Origin: JBGPJM01 sp041485385
Lineage (GTDB): Bacteria > Planctomycetota > Phycisphaerae > Phycisphaerales > UBA1924
DNA length: 15,760 nucleotides
Reading direction: 5' to 3'
Assembly: GCA_041485385.1 (NCBI GenBank)
Contig: JBGPJM010000106.1
Span: forward strand, 1-15,760
Positions within the stretch are counted from its first letter, which is position 1; every line of letters starts with the position of its first letter. A program made the translations under genes and the position numbers. Below, piece after piece: positions 1-6,821 of this stretch. Under the pieces are notes generated by a model. That model was given only the letters and a program-made list of their open reading frames with translations, made no database searches and was not told the origin of the DNA.

Positions 1-651
1 AAGGTGCTGCACGTGCGCGGGGCCGTGATCTGGCCGCTGGGCGGGCGGATGCAGGTGATGTACCCGCTGGTGCCGTGGATCGGCGTGATGGCGACGGGGT
101 ACGCGTTCGGGCGGACGATGCTGCGGCCGCGGGGGGAGCGGCGGAGGCGGTGCTTTGTGCTGGGCGGGTGCCTGTGCGCGGCGTTCGTGGTGCTGCGGGC
201 GGTGAATATGTTCGGGGACCCGGTGGCGTGGACGCCGCAGGGGACGGGCCTGTTTACGGTGTTTTCGTTCATCAACTGCGAGAAATACCCGCCGTCGCTT
301 GACTTCCTTTTGATGACGCTGGGGCCGGCGATGGTGGTGCTTGGGTTGATGGATCGTGAGGGCGCGGCGAAGCGGAGCGATCGGGAGTTTCTTGGTGTTT
401 TCGGGCGGGTTCCGCTGTTTTTCTATGTGCTGCACGTGCTTGTGCTGCAGATCGCCGGGACTGCGACGGCGTGGCTGCGGTATGGGAACGAGATCTTCAG
501 CTGGAAGGGGCCGCCGCCGCCGGATTACTACGTGGGGCTGTGGCCGGTGTATCTGGCGTGGGTGGGCGTTGTGCTGGCGCTGTACCCGGCGTGCCGATGG
601 TTCGCGGGGGTGAAGCGGCGGCGGCGCGACTGGTGGTTGAGCTACCTTTGA
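1..651 (+). CDS. DUF1624 / heparan-alpha-glucosaminide N-acetyltransferase-like membrane protein (3' part)
   Basis: The frame is open through the left edge, so the N-terminus lies outside the window and only the last 216 residues are visible. The fragment is an integral membrane protein. Hydrophobic segments lie at about residues 16-37, 49-67, 100-118, 135-156 and 178-198, and the C-terminus is Arg-rich (KRRRRDWW) and probably cytoplasmic. The stretch YPLVPWIGVMATGYAFG and the later motif EKYPPSLDFLLMTLGP are typical of the DUF1624/HGSNAT-like acyltransferase family, whose eukaryotic member transfers acetyl groups across the lysosomal membrane. The acceptor in bacteria is generally unknown, and nothing here shows it. 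The gene ends 42 bp before aroDE on the same strand, so the two may be co-transcribed. The family call is from remembered motifs; substrate and activity are not claimed. Confidence 0.8.
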   Translation, partial: KVLHVRGAVIWPLGGRMQVMYPLVPWIGVMATGYAFGRTMLRPRGERRRRCFVLGGCLCAAFVVLRAVNMFGDPVAWTPQGTGLFTVFSFINCEKYPPSLDFLLMTLGPAMVVLGLMDREGAAKRSDREFLGVFGRVPLFFYVLHVLVLQIAGTATAWLRYGNEIFSWKGPPPPDYYVGLWPVYLAWVGVVLALYPACRWFAGVKRRRRDWWLSYL

Positions 652-684
652 TGGGGGCGGGGAGGGGTGCGGCGCCCCCCCCGC

Positions 685-690
685 GGAGAG
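685..690 (+). promoter_or_regulatory. Shine-Dalgarno site deciding the aroDE start
   Basis: GGAGAG lies 3 bases before the ATG at 694, with its GGAG core 5 bases away. It favours that ATG over the in-frame GTG at 667, which would add nine residues (an Arg/Pro-rich stretch) with no counterpart in type I dehydroquinases. Confidence 0.6.
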
Positions 691-693
691 CGG

Positions 694-2367
694 ATGACCC
701 TGCTGTGCGTGCCCATCATGGTGGAGAGCGTCGATGCGGCGTTGGCGGATGCGCGCGCGGCGCGGGATGCGGGGGCGGATCTTGTCGAGTTTCGGATTGA
801 TCAGCTTTTCTCGGGCGCGGCCGGGAAGGCGGGGGAAGAGGAGGAGCGGCGGGTGCTGCGGCTGGTGAGCACCTCGCCGCTGCCGTGCATCGTGACGTGC
901 CGGGCGATGAGCGAGGGGGGACACTATGACGGTGACGATGAGCGGCGGGTGTCGCTGCTGGAGCGGCTGGGGACGGCGAGCGGGGCCGGGGAGCATCCGC
1001 CGCGGTATGTCGATGTGGAGGCGGCGACGTACGCGCGATCGGCGAACCTGCGGATGAAGGTTGACCTGGCGGTGAAGCGGGAGACGTCGCTGATTCTGTC
1101 GATGCACGATTTCAACGGGCGCCCGCCGGACCTGCTGCGCCGGGTGGCGCAGATGCGGGCCGAGGCGACGCCCGCGGTGCTGAAGATCGCGTACCGGGCG
1201 CGGTCGCTTCGCGACAACCTGGAGCTGTTCGATCTGCTGGCGGAGGCGGAGCGACCGATGATCGCGCTGGCGATGGGGCCGTTCGGGCTCCTGTCGCGCG
1301 TGCTGGCGCCGAAGTTTCGCGGGTTCATTACGTTCGCGTCGCTGCGCCCGCAGGCGGCGACGGCGCCCGGCCAGCCGACCGTGCACGAGTTGCTGGACCT
1401 GTACCGGTTCCGCGCGATCGGCGCGCGGACGCGGGTGTATGGGGTAATCGGGTACCCGGTGGAGCATTCGATCTCGCCGGCGGTGCACAACGCGGGGTTT
1501 GAGGCCGCGGGAGCTGATGCGGTGTACCTGCCGCTGCCGGTGCCGCCGGAGTACGAGCACTTCAAGGCGACGCTGGGGGCGATGATCGACCATCCGCGGC
1601 TGGACTTCTGCGGGTGCTCGGTGACGCTGCCGCACAAGGAGCACCTGGTGCGGTTTGCACGCGAGGAGGCGGGCGCGGGGGCGCAGCCGTGGGAGATCGA
1701 CGAGGCGACGCGCGCGAGCGGGGCCGCGAACACGCTGGTGATCGGGCGGGATGAGCCTGGGCGGGCGGAGCGGTTTGGGGTGCTGAATACGGCTGCGCCG
1801 GCGGGCGCGGCGTGCCTGGTTGAGGAGCTGGGGACGCTCGCCGGGCGACGGGTGGGGCTGCTGGGCGCGGGGGGCGTGGCGAGATCGATCGCGTGCGGGC
1901 TGCTGAGCGCCGGGGCTGAGGTGGTGGTGTTCAACCGTACTGCGGGACGGGCGGAGCGGCTGGTTCAGGATCTTGCGGGCGCGGCGGGGGCGGGAGGGGG
2001 GACGGCACGGATTACTGTGGGCGGTGCGGGCGCAATCGGCGAGGCTGCGTGCCATGCGCTGGTGAACTGCACGCCGCTGGGGATGCGCGGCGGCCCGGCG
2101 CCGAAGGATTCGCCGCTCACCATCGACCAGATGGCCCGCGCCGCCGGCGGGGCGGTCCGGCCGGTGATCATGGACACTGTCTACAACCCGCTGCGGACGC
2201 CGCTGCTCGAGCAGGCCGGGAGTGCAGGTCTGAAGACGATCGACGGCCTGGCGATGTTTGTGCGCCAAGCGGCGCTGCAGTTCGAGGCTTGGACCGGCAA
2301 GGCCGCTCCCATGTCGCTCTTTGATCGGGTGGCACGCGAGGCGGTTTCCGGGGAGGATGGGCCGTGA
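694..2367 (+). CDS. aroDE: Bifunctional 3-dehydroquinate dehydratase (type I) / shikimate dehydrogenase
   Basis: This 557-residue fusion covers shikimate pathway steps 3 and 4: 3-dehydroquinate to 3-dehydroshikimate, then NADPH-dependent reduction to shikimate in the cytoplasm. The type I dehydroquinase half (about 1-245) shows EFRID at 32-36, MHDF with the catalytic His138, and LKIAY with the Schiff-base Lys164. The AroE half (about 255-555) shows GYPVEHSISPAVHN, SVTLPHKEHL with the catalytic Lys315, GAANTL with Asn346, the Rossmann loop LLGAGGVARS, the NRT phosphate-binding motif, VNCTPLGM and a C-terminal DGLAMFVRQAA. One key position is odd. The canonical NTD motif reads NTA, so the Asp that pairs with the catalytic Lys in AroE is Ala367. 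The upstream GTG at 667 is an alternative start, but ATG 694 has the better ribosome-binding site. The same domain order occurs in plants. The next gene overlaps the stop by one base. Confidence 0.93.
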   Translation: MTLLCVPIMVESVDAALADARAARDAGADLVEFRIDQLFSGAAGKAGEEEERRVLRLVSTSPLPCIVTCRAMSEGGHYDGDDERRVSLLERLGTASGAGEHPPRYVDVEAATYARSANLRMKVDLAVKRETSLILSMHDFNGRPPDLLRRVAQMRAEATPAVLKIAYRARSLRDNLELFDLLAEAERPMIALAMGPFGLLSRVLAPKFRGFITFASLRPQAATAPGQPTVHELLDLYRFRAIGARTRVYGVIGYPVEHSISPAVHNAGFEAAGADAVYLPLPVPPEYEHFKATLGAMIDHPRLDFCGCSVTLPHKEHLVRFAREEAGAGAQPWEIDEATRASGAANTLVIGRDEPGRAERFGVLNTAAPAGAACLVEELGTLAGRRVGLLGAGGVARSIACGLLSAGAEVVVFNRTAGRAERLVQDLAGAAGAGGGTARITVGGAGAIGEAACHALVNCTPLGMRGGPAPKDSPLTIDQMARAAGGAVRPVIMDTVYNPLRTPLLEQAGSAGLKTIDGLAMFVRQAALQFEAWTGKAAPMSLFDRVAREAVSGEDGP

Positions 2368-2765
2368 TGGAGCCGCTGTCGCAGCCCGAGGCGCCGCTGC
2401 ACCCTGCCAGGAGGCCGGTGTTGTACCCGGATCGCTACGCGTGGTACGTGCTGGCCTCTTCGATTGACATCATGATGACGGTGACGGTGCTCGTGCACCT
2501 GGGGTTCGGCGAGGTGAACACGTTCGCGAGGTGGTCGATCGATCGGTTCGGCACCTGGGGCCTGATCGGGCTGAAGTTTGCCAGCGTGATCGTGGTGGTG
2601 TTCATCTGCGAGTTTGTCGGGCGGAGGCACCCTCGCCTTGGCGGGCGCATCGCAACGCTGGCGATCGCGCTGTCGCTGTTTCCGGTGCTGGCCGCGATCG
2701 TGCAGATTCTGTTCCTGCTGATGGGCGGATCGTTCGAGGGGTGGGAGAAGTCTCCGCATGGTTGA
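2367..2765 (+). CDS. Small membrane protein, DUF5658-like
   Basis: The 132-residue protein has three predicted membrane segments at about 27-44, 66-86 and 93-118. They follow a basic, proline-rich cytoplasmic N-terminus (HPARRPVLYPDRYAWY). The pattern of an Asp in the first helix followed by a GFGEVNTFARW-like loop resembles the DUF5658 family of uncharacterised bacterial membrane proteins; this match is from memory. The ATG overlaps the aroDE stop (TGATG), and a GGGGAGG run lies about 10 bases upstream, so translation is probably coupled to aroDE. A GTG three bases earlier is a possible alternative start. No catalytic motif is visible and the role is unknown. The gene converges on the minus-strand dehydratase gene, with 23 bp between the two stops. 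Confidence 0.72.
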   Translation: MEPLSQPEAPLHPARRPVLYPDRYAWYVLASSIDIMMTVTVLVHLGFGEVNTFARWSIDRFGTWGLIGLKFASVIVVVFICEFVGRRHPRLGGRIATLAIALSLFPVLAAIVQILFLLMGGSFEGWEKSPHG

Positions 2766-2788
2766 GGACGGCCGAGGACCGGGCGCGC

Positions 2789-3343
2789 TCACTCCACGGC
2801 GATCCCGCTCACCCGCAGCAGCGTCTTGAAACCCTCGCCGAAGACAAAGTTGTGCTCGGGGAACGCCTCGCCGGTGGCGCCCGCGCCGCCCATGTTGTTG
2901 TCGAGGTGGCTGAACAGCAGCTCGATGACGCCGATTGGTTCGAATCCGCGCTGGGGGTGGGCGTGGTCAAAGAGCTCGACGGTGCCGGTGGTGGCCGCGC
3001 CGGCGTTGTCCATCCCCTGGATGGTCGCGGTGTAGCGGAGGGTCATGCCGGGCCCTGCGTCACGCGAGAGTTCGGCGCGGCCGATCTTGGCGAGGATGAC
3101 CTTTTCTTTGAAGTCGCCGGCGTGGCCGACGAGGATCCCCGCGGCCTGGGCCATCCCCTCGATGATGAGCGACATGGGCATGACCGGGAGGGCGGGGAGC
3201 GGCCCCGTGCTGTCTCCGGGGACGGGCGCCCTGGCCGCGAAATGATCGTGGAGATGCTCCTCCGCCAGGCTGATGTTCTTGATGGCCACCAGCCGCTTTC
3301 CGCGGTCGAGCTCGACGATCCGATCGATCCACATCCAGCGCAT
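2789..3343 (-). CDS. FabZ-like beta-hydroxyacyl-ACP dehydratase with active-site loop insertion
   Basis: This 184-residue HotDog-fold protein belongs to the FabA/FabZ group, which removes water from 3-hydroxyacyl-ACP. The N-terminus MRWMWIDRIVEL, the run SLAEEHLHDHF with His34, and PVMPMSLIIEGMAQ with Glu62 match the family's active-site layout. In canonical FabZ the His and the acidic residue are 14 positions apart. Here they are 28 apart because about 14 residues (roughly 37-50, Pro/Ala/Gly-rich) are inserted in the loop that normally reads HFPG.P.MPG, and the usual PG after MP is replaced by MS. Activity is therefore plausible but unproven. An upstream in-frame TTG at 3373 would add ten residues. 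I prefer ATG 3343 because FabZ-like proteins begin just before this motif, although no clear ribosome-binding site supports it. It is the last gene of the dehydratase-ACP-dehydratase set. Confidence 0.8.
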   Translation of the reverse strand: MRWMWIDRIVELDRGKRLVAIKNISLAEEHLHDHFAARAPVPGDSTGPLPALPVMPMSLIIEGMAQAAGILVGHAGDFKEKVILAKIGRAELSRDAGPGMTLRYTATIQGMDNAGAATTGTVELFDHAHPQRGFEPIGVIELLFSHLDNNMGGAGATGEAFPEHNFVFGEGFKTLLRVSGIAVE

Positions 3344-3413
3344 GGCAGGCCCCGGGTCCGAGTTCTCAGGCAACGTGGGCGAGCGGGCCCGGTCTCCCCG
3401 CCCCTCTCTCCCG

Positions 3414-3794
3414 TTACCCCAGTTTCTTCTCGACGAAGTTCACCAGCGTCTCCACGGTGAAAAGCTCGCCCACCTTGGAGACCTGGGGATCCTTCAAGAA
3501 CGCGGCGAAGTCCACGTGGGGCAGGCGCTGCTTCAGGACCGTGAGGCCCTCCGGCGTCACCTTCCCATCGCGCACATACCGCGGATCCTGCGCGACGTTC
3601 TCGGGGAACAACTCCCCCTGGGCGATCTTGAACCCGAACGCCTGCTCGAGCTTGAACACGATGGCCAGGAAGTCGATCGACTCGGCGCCCAGATCCTTCA
3701 CCAGCGACGATTGCGGTGTGACCTCGTCCTCATCGACCGCCAACTCGTCCATCAGAATGTCGCGGACCTTGGAGAAGATTTCGTCGCGTGTCAT
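3414..3794 (-). CDS. Acyl carrier protein, long form
   Basis: The 126-residue protein carries the acyl carrier fold. An acidic helix leads to DLGAESIDFLAIV, where Ser39 is the expected 4'-phosphopantetheine attachment site, and the protein ends with helix IV (ELFTVETLVNFVEKK). It is about 45 residues longer than a typical 78-80-residue AcpP. The extra length is an insertion between helices III and IV, roughly residues 65-109 (from ENVAQDPRYV to QVSKVG), containing DGKVTPEGL and PHVDF. I believe similar long ACPs occur in other planctomycetes, which would argue against a frameshift. The gene sits between two dehydratase genes on the same strand. This suggests a dedicated carrier for their substrates rather than, or in addition to, general fatty acid synthesis. 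The ATG is clear, but only a weak GGA-type ribosome-binding site precedes it. Confidence 0.88.
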   Translation of the reverse strand: MTRDEIFSKVRDILMDELAVDEDEVTPQSSLVKDLGAESIDFLAIVFKLEQAFGFKIAQGELFPENVAQDPRYVRDGKVTPEGLTVLKQRLPHVDFAAFLKDPQVSKVGELFTVETLVNFVEKKLG

Positions 3795-3872
3795 CCGTTT
3801 TTTCCAGCCCGGCGGCGCGCGTGGCCGCGGAGTCGTCGTGCCAACCTCACAAGGCGGACATCGTAGCGTGCT

Positions 3873-4319
3873 CTACGCGGCTCCGCCGAGCCGGAGAGGA
3901 CGGAGAACGAGGCGACCGGAGACGGCCGTCGCCGGGGCGGACGGGGCCTCGGCGCTGCCCGCGCCATTTCCCGGTTGCGTCCAGGCGCTCACCACCGTGC
4001 CCTCGGCCTTGATCTCAAACTGATCGTCGCCCAGTTCCTTGTGGACCGTCACCTCGACGCGCAGCGCCTCGCCCGGACGCACGAACCGCCCGTACTTCAG
4101 CGCCCGCACCGCCCCGAGCACCAGCCGACGGCCGACGACCCGCGGCTCCAGCAGCCGGCGCGCGGCCTGGACGATCGCCTCGATCATCAGCACCCCGGGC
4201 AGGACGGGGAACGAGGGGAAATGGTCCTGCAGGTACTCCTCGGCGGACGACACCTGCTTGATGGTCACGATGTGGCGATCCGATCGCTCCAGGACGGCAT
4301 CGACGAGGTCGAAGTGCAT
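3873..4319 (-). CDS. FabZ-type beta-hydroxyacyl-ACP dehydratase
   Basis: The 148-residue HotDog-fold dehydratase has an intact active-site loop. QDHFPSFPVLPGVLMIEAIVQ holds His33 and Glu47, the 14-residue spacing seen in FabZ and FabA. The N-terminus MHFDLVDAVLERSDRHIVTIKQVS resembles planctomycete FabZ-like proteins. About 30 C-terminal residues are Ala/Gly/Pro-rich (QPGNGAGSAEAPSAPATAV), an unusual tail segment before the final basic beta strand. It is the first gene of a minus-strand set followed by an acyl carrier protein 78 bp downstream and a second FabZ-like gene. The open frame extends far upstream, but that part is the antisense of recO. ATG 4319 is the start because family homology begins there. 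recO is divergent, 60 bp away, so the promoters of both should lie between 4320 and 4379. Confidence 0.88.
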   Translation of the reverse strand: MHFDLVDAVLERSDRHIVTIKQVSSAEEYLQDHFPSFPVLPGVLMIEAIVQAARRLLEPRVVGRRLVLGAVRALKYGRFVRPGEALRVEVTVHKELGDDQFEIKAEGTVVSAWTQPGNGAGSAEAPSAPATAVSGRLVLRPLRLGGAA

Positions 4320-4379
4320 TGGACGGGAGTGTAGGAGTTGGGGCGGATGACGGAGCGGCGAGCGCCGATACGATCCGCC

Positions 4380-5171
4380 ATGCCCGTGGTCCACGACGAA
4401 GGCGTGTGCATCCGGCAGTGGGACTGGTCGGAGACGAGCCAGACGGTGTCCGTCTTCTGCCGCGATCTGGGGCTGGTCAAGGCCCTGGCGAAGGGAGCCA
4501 AGCGGCAGAAGGCGCCGTACTCCGGCGGGGTGGAGCTGCTGACCCGTGGGCACGCGGGGGTGATCGTTCGCCCCAACACCGAGCTGGCGCTCCTGACCGA
4601 ATGGGACCTCCAAGAGACGTTTCCCGCGCTGCGCCGCTCCCTGGCGGCACACAACGCCGGCCTGTATATGGCGGACCTCGTGCAGCACTCGCTGCACGAC
4701 CACGACCCGCACAGGGCGCTGTACGACTCGCTGATGGACAACCTGCGGGCGCTGAGCGACGACGGCTCGCGCGGCCTGGCCGTGCTGCGATTCCAATGGG
4801 CCACCCTGGCCGAGACCGGGTACAAGCCGTCGCTGCGGATCGATGTGTCGTCGGGGGCCGAGCTGGCCGAGGCCGGCGCGTACCGGTTCAGCGCGGCACT
4901 GGGCGGGCTGATGGCCGATAACACCGCGCCGGCTCCGGGTGACGCCACCGGGCGCACCCCGCCGGGCGTCAAGGGGGCGTGGCGTGTCCGGACCGAAACG
5001 GTGGCGGTGCTCCGCCTGGTCGAGCAGAACCGACCGGCGGCGGAGGGGCGGGCCCTGCCGCCGCAGGCCGTCGAGCGCGCCAACCGGCTGCTGGCGGTGT
5101 ACCTGCGCCACGTTCTCGGACGCGAGCCGCGAACACTCCCCCTGCTCTTCGGCAGGCATCTTCCTCGGTAA
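4380..5171 (+). CDS. recO: DNA repair protein RecO
   Basis: The 263-residue protein matches RecO, which loads RecA onto SSB-coated single-stranded DNA with RecR in RecF-pathway gap repair and can anneal complementary strands. The N-terminal OB fold (about 1-80) includes DWSETSQTVSVFCRDLGLVK and LAKGAKRQKAPYSGGVELL, both typical of RecO. The rest is the helical C-terminal domain (FQWATLAETGYKP; LLAVYLRHVLGREPRTLPLLF). The zinc-binding cysteine cluster of some RecO proteins is absent. Start choice is uncertain. ATG 4380 matches where RecO homologs begin (MPVVHDEGV) but has no ribosome-binding site. ATG 4347 is preceded by GGAG at 4333-4336 and would add an Arg-rich 11-residue leader. The gene is divergent from the FabZ-type gene and followed by a 121-bp spacer. 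Confidence 0.9.
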   Translation: MPVVHDEGVCIRQWDWSETSQTVSVFCRDLGLVKALAKGAKRQKAPYSGGVELLTRGHAGVIVRPNTELALLTEWDLQETFPALRRSLAAHNAGLYMADLVQHSLHDHDPHRALYDSLMDNLRALSDDGSRGLAVLRFQWATLAETGYKPSLRIDVSSGAELAEAGAYRFSAALGGLMADNTAPAPGDATGRTPPGVKGAWRVRTETVAVLRLVEQNRPAAEGRALPPQAVERANRLLAVYLRHVLGREPRTLPLLFGRHLPR

Positions 5172-5193
5172 CCGGGGGAACGGGACGGATCGC

Positions 5194-5217
5194 GCTGGAA
5201 TGACGCATGATTCCAGC
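5194..5217. repeat. Perfect inverted repeat between recO and the HDOD gene
   Basis: Eight-base arms GCTGGAAT and ATTCCAGC flank an 8-base spacer (GACGCATG). No T-run follows, so it is not a classical intrinsic terminator. It lies about 75-100 bp upstream of the HDOD gene and 22 bp after the recO stop. It could be a regulator-binding site for the HDOD gene or a transcript-end hairpin. Confidence 0.5.
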
Positions 5218-5292
5218 CGATCGAATGTGAAGTCCTGCACACCCGCTCGACCAAGACGTCGGCGCTCATAGGCGAGGGAGCGGCCAGCATCC

Positions 5293-6792
5293 ATGAACCC
5301 CGACGTGCTTGAAAGAGTGCTTGCCTGCGACACGCTGCCGACGCTGCCGGTCGTGGCCGCGCGGGTCATCGAGCTGACCAACGACAACAACGTCTCGATG
5401 AAGGCGCTGGCGGACACGATCACCAACGACCAGGGCCTGTCGGCGAAGGTGCTGCGGACGGTCAACTCGTCGTTCTACGGACTGCGGCGGCGCTGCTCGT
5501 CGATCAACCAGGCGATCGTGATGCTCGGGCTCTCGGCGGTGAAGACGCTGGCGCTGGGCTTCTCGCTGGTGACGGTGATCTCGGAGGTCGAATCGGAAGG
5601 GTTCGACCACGTGGGGTACTGGCGCAGGGCGCTCTACACCGGCATCGCGGCCAAGTGCATCGCCAGGGAGTCCCGGTCGGGGTTCGAGGAGGAGTGCTTC
5701 CTCGGGGGCCTGCTCCAGGACGTGGGGATGGTGGCGCTGCACCAGGCGATCGGCCGGCCGTACCTCGACCTCCTCGCGAAGACCGCCGGTGACCATCGGC
5801 AGTTGATCAGGCTCGAGCTCATGGAGCTGGAAGTGCAGCACCCCGACATCGGCGCGCTCCTGGCGCACAGGTGGACGCTTCCGGAGGAACTGGTGCTGCC
5901 GGTGAAGTACCACGAGCGCCCGACCGCGGCGCCGGTGAGCCACCTGAAGATCGTCCGCGCCGTCGGGCTGGGGAACATCGCCTCCGACGTGCTGACCACC
6001 GCCGACCCCACCGAGCACCTGCGTCGGTTCTATGCGCGGGCGGAGCAGTGGTTCAACCTGAGCAATACGCAGGCGGACGAGATCCTGCGGACCATCGCGA
6101 GCGCCACGCGCGAGGTCGCCGGGCTGCTGATGGTCGACACCGGGCCCTCGGCCAACGTGCAACAGGTGCTCGATCAGGCGCACGAGCGGCTGCTGGCCAT
6201 GCCGATCCCGTCGGAGGTCCACGAAGAGGAGACGGAGCAGCGCGACGCCGACCCCACCGGCACCGACGACCTGACCGGCCTGCCCACTCGCCTGAGGTTC
6301 GACCAGACCATGATCGCCGCGTTCGAACAGGCCAAGGCCGGCGCCGGGCCGCTGAGCGTCGCGATCTTCGACATCGACGGGCTCGACACGATCAACGGCG
6401 CGTACGGGCGGGAAGCCGGCGACACGGTGATCATCAACGTGGCCCGGCGCATCAAGGAAGCCTTCCGCGGGACCAAGGCGATGGTCTGCTGCTACGAGGG
6501 CGGGCGATTCGGCGTGGCCATGCCGCGGACCGATCGCAACACCGCGCTCCGCGCGTCGGAGAAGGCCAGGAAACACATCGAGTCGCAGCCTGTGGACCTG
6601 ATCGCCGGACGCAACGCGCCGCCGCGAATCCCGGTCACCGCCAGCGTCGGCGTGACCGCCGCCGCGTCGGACGCCATCGGGCGCTTCAGCGACGTCGCGG
6701 CATTCACCCGCGTGACCGAGCAGGCCGTCAAGGCCGCCAAGAGCGCAGGGAGAAACACGATGCGCGTGTACGCCCCTGCGGCGGCGGCCTAG
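5293..6792 (+). CDS. HDOD domain protein with a degenerate GGDEF domain
   Basis: The 499-residue cytoplasmic signalling protein has an N-terminal HDOD domain (about 10-215; LPTLPVVAARVIEL, VNSSFYG.., INQAIVMLGL, GLLQDVGMVALHQ), a helical linker, and a C-terminal GGDEF-type domain (about 325-494). HDOD is a HD-like fold without the catalytic metal ligands, and here the HD pair reads QD. The GGDEF domain keeps DDLTGLPTR (325-333), FDID at 359-362 and ASVGVT, but its signature motif (R-Y-G-G-D-E-F in active enzymes) reads C-Y-E-G-G-R-F at 400-406. The catalytic acidic residue is Arg405, so diguanylate cyclase activity is unlikely and a c-di-GMP- or GTP-sensing or scaffold role is more plausible. 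A GAGGGAG sequence precedes the ATG by 12 bases, a long spacing. The gene converges with the M16 peptidase gene, leaving 29 bp between stops. Confidence 0.9.
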   Translation: MNPDVLERVLACDTLPTLPVVAARVIELTNDNNVSMKALADTITNDQGLSAKVLRTVNSSFYGLRRRCSSINQAIVMLGLSAVKTLALGFSLVTVISEVESEGFDHVGYWRRALYTGIAAKCIARESRSGFEEECFLGGLLQDVGMVALHQAIGRPYLDLLAKTAGDHRQLIRLELMELEVQHPDIGALLAHRWTLPEELVLPVKYHERPTAAPVSHLKIVRAVGLGNIASDVLTTADPTEHLRRFYARAEQWFNLSNTQADEILRTIASATREVAGLLMVDTGPSANVQQVLDQAHERLLAMPIPSEVHEEETEQRDADPTGTDDLTGLPTRLRFDQTMIAAFEQAKAGAGPLSVAIFDIDGLDTINGAYGREAGDTVIINVARRIKEAFRGTKAMVCCYEGGRFGVAMPRTDRNTALRASEKARKHIESQPVDLIAGRNAPPRIPVTASVGVTAAASDAIGRFSDVAAFTRVTEQAVKAAKSAGRNTMRVYAPAAAA

Positions 6793-6821
6793 CGAGGACC
6801 CGCCGCCCGGCCGCAATCGGT

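Noticed and set aside
4320..5465. N-terminal extension of the FabZ-type gene to 5465 on the minus strand
   Set aside because: This part is antisense to recO and has no dehydratase similarity. FabZ similarity begins exactly at ATG 4319.
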